Source: Acinetobacter sp. 10FS3-1
Lineage (GTDB): Bacteria; Pseudomonadota; Gammaproteobacteria; Pseudomonadales; Moraxellaceae
Reading direction: 5' to 3'
DNA: 54,764 nucleotides
Assembly: GCF_013343215.1 (NCBI RefSeq)
Contig: NZ_CP039147.1
Coordinates: 1 to 54,764 of the forward strand
Shown: piece by piece, positions 34,251 through 42,979 of the stretch
How positions within the stretch are numbered: position 1 is the stretch's first letter
Layout: each line of letters begins with the position of its first letter
Position numbers and translations under genes: made by a program
Notes under the pieces: generated by a model
What the model was told of the DNA's origin: nothing
Seen by the model: only the letters and a program-made list of their open reading frames with translations
Databases searched by the model: none

Positions 34251-36617
34251 TTAAAGCACTTCAAGCTTTGCGATTTCTAGTTTGTTGAGCAAGCTTTTAA
34301 CTTGTTGCTGAATGTCGTGTTTGTAGAGATAAGGGCTTAATCCAGAAATGTGACTGAATCCCATGCTCTGCTTATCATGGGTATATAGCGTATTGTGAAT
34401 GTCACCACTCAGGGCGAGATGATTTTTAGTGAAATGCCTTGGCCAGTTTTTATAAATCTGTACAGTCTCTTTAAGGTAATTCGTGACAAAATCAGCAGAC
34501 ATGGGCTGTAACTCCAAATGCTCCACGACTTCAGCAAGATTCACCTGACCTTTTTGGGACTTGATCCGAGGATGTGAGATGACATAGAGCATAAAACCAT
34601 CGTTTTCCAATTGCGCTTGCAAACTTTTTATCCCGAGTGATTCGATGGTTTTCGTCAGATATTTTCGATATGCATTGAAATGATCCTGCCAGTAGCCTGT
34701 AACAGGAACAGGACGTCCTACTTTTCGTGAATCAGTTTTTTTATCATGCACGTAAAGCAGTTGTGCCTTAGGATCATAATGTTTCAGTAACCCCGGCATG
34801 CCGACTATTGGACGCACCGTCAGGCAGATTAAGGAAAGATGCCACATCCAAATGCTGTAAGCATTCAGCTTCTCGATCAGATTCGCTTGAGTATTGGCTA
34901 ATGTGTTTTTGACAAAATGATAAAGCTGATTAAAAAATTTACTCGCGGCCTCTACAGTCCAGCATCGCTGACTGCCGATACGTTCCTCACGATGAAAAAT
35001 ATGACCAGGGTGTTCATCCTCAATCCATGGTTCACCTTTTCTACGGTCTAATAGAACATTAATATAGCCTTGAAAATGCTGGTCGATTTGATCGATCTGA
35101 CGCCCTTCATAGTTCCATTGCACGATATGACGGCTATCTCTGTTGGCCAGCAAGTGTGCGACCAGGTTATCATCCGTCTCCATATCCATATAAAAATAGA
35201 TTTGCCGCTCTAACATACCACAGGTGATTTCGCCAATTGCATGCTCTTTAAAAATTTCCCGCAAAAAATTATTGTACTCAATCACACAAAATTCAGGTTC
35301 CTCTAAAGCCTCTAAACTGGTGATCCAGGGTGCTGGCATGCGCCATTCCAGGGTTAAGGCCCGATTATAACGCTGTGCTTTATCTTGCATGGCACCGGAA
35401 TGATTGGCATTCAACTTAGGATCGATCACCCAATAATAATGGATGACTTTTTTGACTGATTTTTTTTTAATTCTACCAATATCAATCAAATACTTGATCT
35501 TTTGAAAGACCGTTGGACTCAGACCGGTCAAGAGACACATCAGACCACACACAGCTAAAGCCGATTGATATGCATCATTTCTCTTATTTTCTTGATAACA
35601 CTTCTGCAATCGCTGATATACCTCAGTTAATAAACTGGGTTTCAGATAAAGCGGATTAGTTTTACAGGCTAAGTCACGTCGCTGAATTCTCTTAGCTTGC
35701 TTTTCGAGCTGTTTCTGTTTGTCATCAGAGAAACTCCCCTTCACCCGCTTGGCGATCTCATCCTGTTCAGGATCGACAAGATTGGCCTCTGTATCCTGTC
35801 CAGTATCCTCATTCTCTACATCCAACGATGATGTGCCTGAATCAGATTTATAGGTCATGCCCTTTTTAATATCGTTAATTAAAGCCTGAACATTAATTAC
35901 TGTTGAATTTAATCTACTATTGGCAATCTCGTTGAAAACAATAATAAATTGTTGAATATAACGGCCAAGATTAAGCTGTTCAAAATCATTTTTTATTGTT
36001 TTACGCTCTAAAAGAATTTTTAACTCGTTGGCATCAAATTCATCCATAGCTTGGAGTTTGCGTGTAACTTTTTTATACAACAGTTTATTTTTCTCAGTAT
36101 TCGATAACTGCTTTTGCAAAAGAAGTTTTAAATTATAAGATACTGTGTTGATTTTATTGTTGTTTTTACAATTATTTAGAATAACCTGTTTTTCATCCTT
36201 TTCATCCTTTTCATCCTTTTCATCCTTTTCATCCTTTTCATCCTTTTCATCCTTTTCATCCTTTTCATCCCTTGTAATCTGAGGCTCTAACAAGATGATT
36301 TCCTTCAGTATTTCACACAAGGCTGCAGTACAAAGATAGGAATAGATGAATACTGCTTTTTGTTGGTCGCTTAGTTCTCCTATAGATGCACTTTTAGCCC
36401 ATTGCGTTAACCCTGCTAATAATTTCTGTTGTGTCACTATCCGATTATTTTTAATCACCACATGTATTTTGTGAGCAGCAGCATACAGTTCCTGTGCCTG
36501 CTGATCTTGCGCCAAGAGCTGAGTCAAAATTTGTTTTTTTACACTCAGGGGTTGATTGACCCATTCTTCCAATAGTTTAATTTGCTTGTCAGCTGACAAT
36601 TCATCAGTTTGGCTCAT
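34251..36617 (-). CDS. Recombinase-like partner protein with DEK repeat
   Basis: 788 aa. The C-terminal region looks like a degenerate tyrosine recombinase: ICLTVRPIVGMPGLLKHYD (about 600), HFTKNHLALSG (about 730) where the usual HxxR is altered to HFTK, and GFSHISGLSPYLYKHD (about 760) retaining a tyrosine. This suggests a structural or regulatory partner of the 1179-aa recombinase rather than an active enzyme. Residues about 116-142 are nine perfect Asp-Glu-Lys triplets encoded by an exact 9-bp tandem repeat. It lies between a 152-aa gene (four bases apart) and the 1179-aa gene. Confidence 0.7.
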   Translation of the reverse strand: MSQTDELSADKQIKLLEEWVNQPLSVKKQILTQLLAQDQQAQELYAAAHKIHVVIKNNRIVTQQKLLAGLTQWAKSASIGELSDQQKAVFIYSYLCTAALCEILKEIILLEPQITRDEKDEKDEKDEKDEKDEKDEKDEKDEKQVILNNCKNNNKINTVSYNLKLLLQKQLSNTEKNKLLYKKVTRKLQAMDEFDANELKILLERKTIKNDFEQLNLGRYIQQFIIVFNEIANSRLNSTVINVQALINDIKKGMTYKSDSGTSSLDVENEDTGQDTEANLVDPEQDEIAKRVKGSFSDDKQKQLEKQAKRIQRRDLACKTNPLYLKPSLLTEVYQRLQKCYQENKRNDAYQSALAVCGLMCLLTGLSPTVFQKIKYLIDIGRIKKKSVKKVIHYYWVIDPKLNANHSGAMQDKAQRYNRALTLEWRMPAPWITSLEALEEPEFCVIEYNNFLREIFKEHAIGEITCGMLERQIYFYMDMETDDNLVAHLLANRDSRHIVQWNYEGRQIDQIDQHFQGYINVLLDRRKGEPWIEDEHPGHIFHREERIGSQRCWTVEAASKFFNQLYHFVKNTLANTQANLIEKLNAYSIWMWHLSLICLTVRPIVGMPGLLKHYDPKAQLLYVHDKKTDSRKVGRPVPVTGYWQDHFNAYRKYLTKTIESLGIKSLQAQLENDGFMLYVISHPRIKSQKGQVNLAEVVEHLELQPMSADFVTNYLKETVQIYKNWPRHFTKNHLALSGDIHNTLYTHDKQSMGFSHISGLSPYLYKHDIQQQVKSLLNKLEIAKLEVL
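36190..36271. repeat. 9-bp in-frame tandem repeat (nine units)
   Basis: The unit CTTTTCATC is repeated nine times without error, with CATC at 36194, 36203 and every nine bases to 36266. On the coding strand it reads GAT-GAA-AAG (Asp-Glu-Lys) in the 788-aa gene. Perfect repeats of this size change copy number by slippage, here without loss of frame. Confidence 0.92.
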
Positions 36618-36621
36618 AAAG

Positions 36622-37080
36622 CTACCATAATTTTTCAGGGTAAAAATTGATATTCAGGTTTCGTTCGAACTTGAGCTTCAAGTCTTTATTCAGGCCAAAG
36701 TATTTTTTATAAGTGTTTGCACTCAATTGAACACAACGCTGCGGATTTTTTCCCACCTTCATATACCGTGATAATGGCAAACCTAAGGTATCGGACAATT
36801 GAGTAAAAAAACATGTAAATAGAACAGCATGTACCTCTTTATGTTTGTGCTTTGGAACCTGTTCCAAATCTAAAGAAATTTTATGGATTAACCATTTTAG
36901 AATTTCAAATTCATCAACACCTTTATGGGATTTTTCACCCTTGTTAAGAATTCTTTTGATATAAGCATCCAGCTTGTTTTTAAGATTCAAGATAAAATGT
37001 CGAATAAAATCTGGTAAATCTAATATCAAAACTGCACTTAACTTGGTCAGGACTTCAAGTGATTTTTTTTGCATTTCCAA
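36622..37080 (-). CDS. Hypothetical first gene of recombinase trio
   Basis: 152 aa, basic and helical, with no recognised domain. Segments include IRHFILNLKNKLDAYIKRILNKG and HAVLFTCFFTQLSDTLGLPL. It ends four bases before the 788-aa gene, so the three genes form one operon. Trios of one small protein and two large tyrosine-recombinase-like proteins are reported to mark mobile defence islands (for example the gamma-mobile-trio islands). Whether this is a divergent relative is inference from layout only. Confidence 0.6.
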   Translation of the reverse strand: MEMQKKSLEVLTKLSAVLILDLPDFIRHFILNLKNKLDAYIKRILNKGEKSHKGVDEFEILKWLIHKISLDLEQVPKHKHKEVHAVLFTCFFTQLSDTLGLPLSRYMKVGKNPQRCVQLSANTYKKYFGLNKDLKLKFERNLNINFYPEKLW

Positions 37081-37158
37081 TTTTTTTCTATCGTAACCAT
37101 CTCAGCTGATACTGGCTGTATAAACTCAATACTGTTGAAATGGCTAATTTTTAAATTT

Positions 37159-37280
37159 ACAACTTAGGCTCAACAGAATCTGTTAAGCCTAAAAAGGCAG
37201 ATCATGAAGATAAAAATATTGTTGATTCTGATATGGATGAAATTTTAGATCCATCAGAAGATCAGTTACCGTTCTGGTAA
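37159..37280 (+). pseudogene. Possible 3' remnant of an SSB-like gene
   Basis: A plus-strand frame without a proper start encodes about 40 residues ending in DEILDPSEDQLPFW before TAA. The acidic tail with a terminal Pro-Phe resembles the C-terminal tip of single-stranded DNA-binding proteins, which recruits partner enzymes. The rest of the gene is absent, so it may be a deletion remnant. This is weak evidence. Confidence 0.25.
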
Positions 37281-37340
37281 GCATTTTTCCCTTTAACACT
37301 TTTTAATTCAATATGTATGATAAATAGCAGTACCCAATAT

Positions 37341-37362
37341 TTAAAAAAATATTGGATACTCA
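37341..37362. terminator. Hairpin between parB and recombinase trio
   Basis: The arms ATCCAATATTT-like and AAATATTGGAT form an AT-rich stem (CCAATATTT/AAATATTGG, about 37334-37355) with an A-rich loop, downstream of parB on the minus strand. It may end the parAB transcript. Boundaries are approximate. Confidence 0.4.
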
Positions 37363-37393
37363 ATTATAAATTTCCACAGTGGAAATTTATAAT
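37363..37393. promoter_or_regulatory. Palindrome downstream of parB, candidate parS
   Basis: Perfect palindrome with 15-base arms ATTATAAATTTCCAC and its complement around a single central A. It ends just after the parB stop codon. A second copy of the core (TTTCCAC-A-GTGGAAA) lies upstream of parA at about 39068-39098. Paired copies on both sides of parAB suggest a ParB-binding centromere. Confidence 0.65.
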
Positions 37394-37395
37394 TT

Positions 37396-38394
37396 TTATG
37401 GGTGGTCATCTAAACCGGCAAGAAATTCTTCTAACTTTTCAATCTTTTCTTGATTAAATTCAGCATTTAAACTGGTGCGAATATTTAGGACTGTTTTCCC
37501 ATTGAGACTTTTCTCGATCTTAATCGAACCAAATTTAAGACCATTTTTATTTTTTAAGATCATTTTGTTTACTAGAGAGGCATTTTCGATGCTTTGATCT
37601 TGTTTTTTAGCTGTCTCTTGTACCGTTAGTGCTTTTTCTATTTGATAAATGAATTTTTTTGATGGACGATTTGTTTCTGTAAATTCATTTAGGTACTTTT
37701 TCCATATGGTTAACGTGGTATCTTCAACTAGTTGATGGTTAAACTTTAAAACCAGTTTATTTAATTCAGTTAACAATTGTTGTGCGGTTGCACCTGAAAT
37801 CGCTTTGGGGTGGATTTTTAGATCTTCTTTTATATAGTTTGGCAGTTTATAAAAGCTCATTAATCTAAAGTATTTAGATTGATCTAATTGATATTTTTGA
37901 GTAATAAATTCTATATTTTGTATAGTATAACCAAACTCATCGCAGTGTTTTTGTATAGCATTGACTAATTCAAAATCACTAAGATTTGACCGATGTAAAT
38001 TGTCAATCAATGAAATTAAAGCTGTCTTTTCTGTAGATTTATCATCTCGAATAATTGCACGAATAGTCTTATGTTTTAATACATCACGAACAGCTCGAAA
38101 CCTTTTTTCTCCACCAACAAGCTCATATGTTTCTTCTTTTTTGATCACAACAATCGGATAAATTTGCCCATTCGTTTCAATACTTTTGGCAAGCTTTTCA
38201 ACATCTTGTAAAACTTTGTCTGTAATAATGCGAGGTTGATGCTCTGAGAAGTCAATAAGCTCTATAGGTAGATCAACAATATTATTTTCAGTCGATGATA
38301 CCAATGCAACTTTGCCTGTTCCTGCTGCATTAATAAATGCTTGTTCCATTTCAAAGGCATCATCAAAATCGACAATGAGTGGTTTTTTCGCCAT
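37396..38394 (-). CDS. parB: ParB-family partition protein
   Basis: 332 aa. The N-terminal ParB/RepB/Spo0J domain has ELIDFSEHQPRI and the CTP-binding-type motif LVGGEKRFRAVRD (about 93-105). IDNLHRSNLSDFELVNAIQKHCDE follows, then a helix-turn-helix (about 155-185) for centromere binding, and a C-terminal dimerisation part. It starts inside the parA stop codon (TAATG), so the two are coupled. It loads on the centromere and links the plasmid to ParA for segregation. Palindromic candidate sites flank the operon. Confidence 0.9.
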   Translation of the reverse strand: MAKKPLIVDFDDAFEMEQAFINAAGTGKVALVSSTENNIVDLPIELIDFSEHQPRIITDKVLQDVEKLAKSIETNGQIYPIVVIKKEETYELVGGEKRFRAVRDVLKHKTIRAIIRDDKSTEKTALISLIDNLHRSNLSDFELVNAIQKHCDEFGYTIQNIEFITQKYQLDQSKYFRLMSFYKLPNYIKEDLKIHPKAISGATAQQLLTELNKLVLKFNHQLVEDTTLTIWKKYLNEFTETNRPSKKFIYQIEKALTVQETAKKQDQSIENASLVNKMILKNKNGLKFGSIKIEKSLNGKTVLNIRTSLNAEFNQEKIEKLEEFLAGLDDHP

Positions 38395-39011
38395 TACAGG
38401 ATCTCCACCAAAAATTCATTTAATTCATCTTTTGCTTTACTACTACCCATTTCTAATACTGATTTTCCTTCGATCATTGCATCGCGAAATTGTTTGCGAT
38501 CACGCACAATGGTATTTAGTGTTTTCACAGACTTGACTTGTTGTAGCAACTCTAAAGCAGCATCAATTTCTGTAGATTTGGTATTGGTTGGTGCTTTATT
38601 TAAGACTACAAAAGTTTCTAATTTCTTATTTACTTGCTTAGCAGCATTTACCAATCTAAGCACAAATGGCAGCACTTCGATATCTGTTTGACTAGGTTGC
38701 GTTGGAATAATAAGAACATCTGCTATTAATAATGCTGAACGAAACTCAGCTGAATCACGTCCTGCAACATCCAATACAATATATTTATTATTATTTTTTA
38801 ACTGTTGTAGTTCTTCTTTTAAATTATCTTTGAGCGAAATGGTTGTAATCGAGTCTTGTGTTCTACGTTTACTCCATTTTATAGAGGATTGTTGATCATC
38901 TCCATCTACAAGAATAGTCTGACCTTTTTTGCTCAGAGCAACAGCTAAATTGGTTGAGAGTGTGGTCTTTCCAACGCCACCTTTCTGATTGGCAATTACG
39001 TATATTGTCAT
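38394..39011 (-). CDS. parA: ParA-family partition ATPase
   Basis: 205 aa, small ParA/MinD-type ATPase. The deviant Walker A KGGVGKTTLSTNLAVAL lies at residues 10-26, followed by ILVDGDDQQSSIKWSKRR and Walker B-like YIVLDVAGRDS. It lacks the N-terminal DNA-binding extension of type Ia ParA, so autoregulation probably falls to ParB or the palindrome upstream. It supports plasmid origin for the window. Confidence 0.93.
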   Translation of the reverse strand: MTIYVIANQKGGVGKTTLSTNLAVALSKKGQTILVDGDDQQSSIKWSKRRTQDSITTISLKDNLKEELQQLKNNNKYIVLDVAGRDSAEFRSALLIADVLIIPTQPSQTDIEVLPFVLRLVNAAKQVNKKLETFVVLNKAPTNTKSTEIDAALELLQQVKSVKTLNTIVRDRKQFRDAMIEGKSVLEMGSSKAKDELNEFLVEIL

Positions 39012-39067
39012 GGATTAAATATATAAAAATTAAATTTATATTAGCATAATTTTAAAAATTAAAAAAA

Positions 39068-39098
39068 TATTTTTAATTTTCCACAGTGGAAATTTAAA
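39068..39098. promoter_or_regulatory. Palindrome upstream of parA, candidate parS/operator
   Basis: Near-perfect palindrome: arm TTTTTAATTTTCCAC, central A, arm GTGGAAATTTAAAAA (14 of 15 pairs). It shares its TTTCCAC-A-GTGGAAA core with the site after parB. It lies 57 bp upstream of the parA start, so it could also act as the operator for parAB autoregulation. Confidence 0.65.
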
Positions 39099-39301
39099 AA
39101 ACTAAAAGCCTTTTTTTTCTTTTGTGTAGTCCCGGCATTTGATGGATCGGATCAATCTTAAAAAGTTCAGGTTCATCTATCCACTGTTTGCAGATGAATT
39201 CGTAGGGAGTCAGGCCCCTGAGTGTTTTGAGTCTGCGGTCGAAGTTGTATGTAGCAATAAAATCAGCAAGGTGAATGCATAGCTGAGTGTGATCGTCGTA
39301 A
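39094..39301 (-). pseudogene. C-terminal fragment of an IS481/IS3-type transposase
   Basis: On the minus strand an open frame reads IATYNFDRRLKTLRGLTPYEF, then KQWIDEPELFKIDPIHQMPG and a basic tail ending at TAA 39094-39096. This is the typical end of an integrase-core (rve) transposase. The rest is missing: the fragment is cut at 39301 by the left end of the IS5-type element. The remnant overlaps the palindrome upstream of parA. Confidence 0.75.
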
Positions 39302-40339
39302 GGCTTTGTTGCACAAACCTATCTGTAAAGGGTTTTTCAGCGATATAATTTTCAAATGAAGAAGCCTACACACAAAATCTACCGCACAACCAATTGGCCC
39401 GCATATAACCGAGCACTCATGAGTCGCGGAAATATTGTCATTTGGTTTGATCCTGCTACGCAATGGTATGCTCCATCAAAAGGCAAACAAGGGCGAAATC
39501 AAACCTACTCCGACGCAGCTATCCAATGCTGCTTAATGATTAAATCCTTATTCCGTCTATCTTTACGTATGGTCACTGGCTTTGTGCAAAGTCTGATTAA
39601 ACTTTGCGGATTAAATTGGACCGCACCAGATTACAGTACGCTTTGTAGAAGACAAAAGCATATTGATATTGCAATCAGCTACCAAAAAAGTAGCGATGGG
39701 CTGCATCTACTCGTAGACTCTACAGGCATGAAGTTTCTAGGTGAGGGCGAATGAAAACGCAAGAAACATGGAGCTGAATATCGTCGCCAATGGCGTAAAC
39801 TACATATTGGTATAGATGCCAAAACCCTACAAATACGAGCAGTTCAGCTTACAACCAATAATGTCAGTGATTCACAGGTGCTTGGTGATTTACTTAATCA
39901 GATTCCACAAGATGAGCAGATTGACTCTGTTTATACCGATGGAGCTTATGACACCAAGCAATGCCGTGAGGTCATTGCAGATCGGCAAGCACATGCGGTG
40001 ATTCCACCTAGAAAAAATGCGAAACCATGGAAAGATACAAAGAGTAGCTCGCTAGAGCGAAATGAATTACTTCGAACAGTTAAACGTTTAGGCAGGACAC
40101 TATGGAAAAAATGGTCAGGCTATCATCGGCGAAGTTGGTTGAAACTAAGATGCATTGCATCAAATTATTAGGAGATAAACTCAGTGCAAGGAGTTTTGAT
40201 AGCCAAGTGAATGAGATCCATGCACGTGTAGCAGTCCTTAACAGATTTACGGAATTAGGTCGACCACTTACCCAAGTTACGCCTTAAATTTGGATCAATT
40301 AGGGGCGCTTTGCATTTCAAATCTTTGTGCAACAAAGCC
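39302..40339 (+). mobile_element. IS5-family (IS903-type) element, inactive
   Basis: 1038 bp bounded by perfect 16-bp inverted repeats GGCTTTGTTGCACAAA (39302-39317) and its complement (40324-40339). The single transposase gene inside is broken by a stop codon and a frameshift. No matching target duplication is seen in the flanks, so DNA next to it has probably been lost or recombined. It interrupts an IS481/IS3-type remnant on the left. Confidence 0.88.
39356..40287 (+). pseudogene. IS5-family transposase pseudogene
   Basis: DDE transposase of the IS903 group. It reads normally to GMKFLGEGE, then hits TGA at 39752-39754 where Trp (TGG) is expected. It continues in the same frame (KRKKHGAEYRRQWRKLHIGID... 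QIDSVYTDGAYD) to about 40130. There a missing T shifts the reading frame, and the end (LVETKMHCIKLLGDKL...RFTELGRP) lies in the next frame up to 40287. Two disabling lesions mean this copy cannot move by itself. Confidence 0.85.
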
Positions 40340-40342
40340 AAT

Positions 40343-41689
40343 TTAAACTAATTCTAACTGTTCGGCTTCTTCTGTAACTTCAATATCTTCAGCAGCAGAA
40401 TTTTCAAATTCATCATTTAACCAACGCTGTAATAAACTACGCATTCTTGAGCTTGGTACATAAATATTGATTGGGTTACCTTCACGAATAGCAGAACGCC
40501 ATATCCATTGGACCATCTCAGATAGAGCGAATACATCTTCCTTAACAGGGAATCCCTTCATAGCTGAAGCTTTAACAACCATTGGATTTGGATATAGGTT
40601 CATCAAGTAAGCTAAGTTGGTTTTGTCTTTGTATTCGTTAGTTGCCTTTGTATTGAAGGCTAACCATTCTTCTTTATAGCGTGATCCAGCAATTGCTGAA
40701 TGTGCTTCTTTAAATGAAGTCCAAAGTCTATCTGACTTTTTCGCTTTAACATGGTTACGGAAATAGTTATCAAGATTTTTTGACAACTGCTCACATAAAG
40801 CTTTCTTATTTGATTTGAATTGGCTTGAACTCAATGCTGTAGTTTTAGTACCAATCTCATTAATAAACTTGTTATCTGAAATAGTGACTAAATGCTTAAT
40901 TTGAGAAGGCTTGTTACCAAAACGGATCAGTTCATACTCAACGCCATACGATTTCAAATACGCTGACATTTGAGAGCCTTCAAACATATAAGTAGCAATC
41001 CAGACTTCTTTAAAAGATCTCAGTGTGTCGATACTCAATTCCCAAACAATCAGCTTCTGGTCCACATACAAGAGCTGACCGAGATCACACATTGTTGCTA
41101 GGTTTTCATATTTCGTACCCGTCGGGTCACCACCGTTATCACCATACTTTTCACGGTTGAAACGAAGAGTGACAGCATCATCATCAACATGAATCCAACC
41201 TAAACGGAAAAGAGCTTCTAACTCTGTAGATGAATGCTCTGTATATACATCATAGACTTGAATTGTTTCGTCAATAATCAGTACATAGTCTTTCGCATCA
41301 TCCAACATATTTGGTGTTAGGTTCATAAAAAGCTGATGTGTACTGACTACGTTTTCTTTGTTCTTTAACAGGTATTGCAAGCTTTCAGCTTTATTTCCAC
41401 CCTTATAGCTTGGATGCTTGAAACGTCTTTCCTTCAAAGGAGCATCATCTAAATATGCGTAATGAACGCTTGTATCGTCTTCTGTGGTAATTAAAGGACG
41501 TTTTAATACATCTTCAGGATCGTATGTTGTACCTGAAATACGATGGCATTCATCAAGTAATGGAGTGATGTAAAGAAAGTTCTGGTCTTTTTCTGCTGTT
41601 CTAATGTTTTCTATAATTTGAGTAGTCTTACCGCTACCCATCATTGCATCATAAACTTTAAACACTGTGCTTATTTTTCCTATTTGCAC
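40343..41689 (-). CDS. Helicase-like P-loop ATPase
   Basis: 448 aa, DEAD/DEAH-type fold. Walker A DAMMGSGKTTQIIENI lies at residues 14-29, Walker B YVLIIDETIQVYD at about 135-147, and a motif VI-like MVQWIWRSAIREG at about 398-410. The middle is long and unrecognised. Genes like this occur on phages and large Acinetobacter plasmids and may serve plasmid replication. The gene begins next to a 1-kb non-coding region full of short repeats, which would fit a replication origin. The IS5-type element ends only 3 bp after its stop codon. Confidence 0.6.
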   Translation of the reverse strand: MQIGKISTVFKVYDAMMGSGKTTQIIENIRTAEKDQNFLYITPLLDECHRISGTTYDPEDVLKRPLITTEDDTSVHYAYLDDAPLKERRFKHPSYKGGNKAESLQYLLKNKENVVSTHQLFMNLTPNMLDDAKDYVLIIDETIQVYDVYTEHSSTELEALFRLGWIHVDDDAVTLRFNREKYGDNGGDPTGTKYENLATMCDLGQLLYVDQKLIVWELSIDTLRSFKEVWIATYMFEGSQMSAYLKSYGVEYELIRFGNKPSQIKHLVTISDNKFINEIGTKTTALSSSQFKSNKKALCEQLSKNLDNYFRNHVKAKKSDRLWTSFKEAHSAIAGSRYKEEWLAFNTKATNEYKDKTNLAYLMNLYPNPMVVKASAMKGFPVKEDVFALSEMVQWIWRSAIREGNPINIYVPSSRMRSLLQRWLNDEFENSAAEDIEVTEEAEQLELV

Positions 41690-42639
41690 GTTTTATTATC
41701 CTCATTGCATATTGTTGTAATGGAAGACTGTTCTCCCCTCTTGAGACAGATTATATTACATCAAGACAGATAATGTCAATAACTTGTCTTGTGGATCTAT
41801 TTTTGTCTTGAATTGCTTTATTTGTCTAGCTAAACACTTGTTTTGTTTTTAAATTTAAAACTGTGGATAAGTAAGACAGATTTCGGTCTTAATTGATCTT
41901 AGGTTTTATACGGCTTTCGCTGCAATTCGATACTCAAATTACAGTGAATTTATAAAGGAAAATTTAAAGGCTGTAGACAAAACCTTGTCTTAGACATTTT
42001 ATAACTACTTGTTTTTAAAAATGAAAAAAGCAAAAACCTTAAAACAAAAATGTACGGATTCTAGGTACACATAAGCGCACACAGACATAGCACCTAAAGC
42101 CTATTTACTGACCGCCCTCTGTTCCTTCCATTACTGTAGCTATTGCATACAGTCGGTTGGTTGCTCAAACATTTACTTCAGCATAGCTTCGTTGTTACTC
42201 GCTATACTTCGTAAAGTTTCGAGCTGAGGTCCATTCTTTTATAACTCAATGTTTTCAACTGATTTTGAAGGAAGCTTAAAAAGTCTTATAAAATAAGGCT
42301 AGACAAAACCTTGTCTTGGGACTATCAAAAAAGTCAATCTTTTAGGGCTTTTTTTAACTTGAATCTTAAAGAAGAAATTATAAAAAAATACAGATAACTA
42401 ATTAATAAATATTTAATTAATTTTTCAAATAAAGAAAAAGAATAGAGCGATATATCGAACTCCTTTCAGTCGTTCTCATATCTTCTTATAGAAAAATAGT
42501 TGTTCAACCTATAACAAGCTTCTTATTCATTTCCTTAACAGTCAATGAATAACAACCTTTAACAGTCAGATAATCAATCTTTAATCTGTATCCGTACCTT
42601 AACAGGCACGTATCCATATCAAACATTGAACTGACTGCC
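41690..42639. other. Repeat-rich non-coding region, candidate origin
   Basis: About 950 bp without a credible gene. Short motifs recur in both orientations: AAGACAGA (41763, 41873 and a GAGACAGA at 41743), TTGTCTTG (41784, 41813) and the composite AGACAAAACCTTGTCTT twice (41975-41991 and 42301-42317). TTTAACAGTCA-type repeats (near 42535 and 42556) and a CGATATATCG palindrome (near 42449) also occur. The pattern resembles iterons at a replication or regulatory region beside the helicase-like gene. Function not shown. Confidence 0.5.
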
Positions 42640-42712
42640 TAGGTAATCCTCCCTAAAAATAATTGAGTTTAAAAGTAGAAAATCGAATAACCTTGATTTA
42701 AGGAGATTTTCT

Positions 42713-42979
42713 ATGAAAACATCTAAGTATTCAGACAGCTTGATCATGAGTATCTTGAAGCAAGCTGAAGCAGGAACACCCATACCGAACTTGTGCCGCG
42801 AACATGGTATGAGCTCTGCTACATTCTACAAGTGGAAGTCCAAATATGGCGGCATGGATCTTTCAATGATGACGCGGCTTAAAGAACTTGAGGCTGAAAA
42901 TGCCCGTTTAAAACGCATGTATGCTGATGAGCGGCTAAAGTCAGACATCTTGCAAGATGCACTTTTAAAAAAGTTTTAA
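42713..42979 (+). CDS. IS3-family OrfA (helix-turn-helix)
   Basis: 88 aa. The N-terminal helix-turn-helix ([28 protein letters not shown]) binds the IS ends. A leucine-zipper segment ([20 protein letters not shown]) lets OrfA dimerise. It has a good ribosome site (AGGAG before ATG). The slippery heptamer AAAAAAG at 42967-42973, near its end, allows -1 frameshifting into orfB to give the OrfAB transposase. Confidence 0.92.
   Translation: MKTSKYSDSLIMSILKQAEAGTPIPNLCREHGMSSATFYKWKSKYGGMDLSMMTRLKELEAENARLKRMYADERLKSDILQDALLKKF

Noticed and set aside
36190..36271. Regularly spaced direct repeats suggesting a CRISPR array
   Set aside because: The units are 9 bp with no spacers and lie in frame inside a gene as Asp-Glu-Lys triplets.
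39302..40339. Active IS5-type element
   Set aside because: The transposase has both a stop in place of Trp and a one-base deletion.
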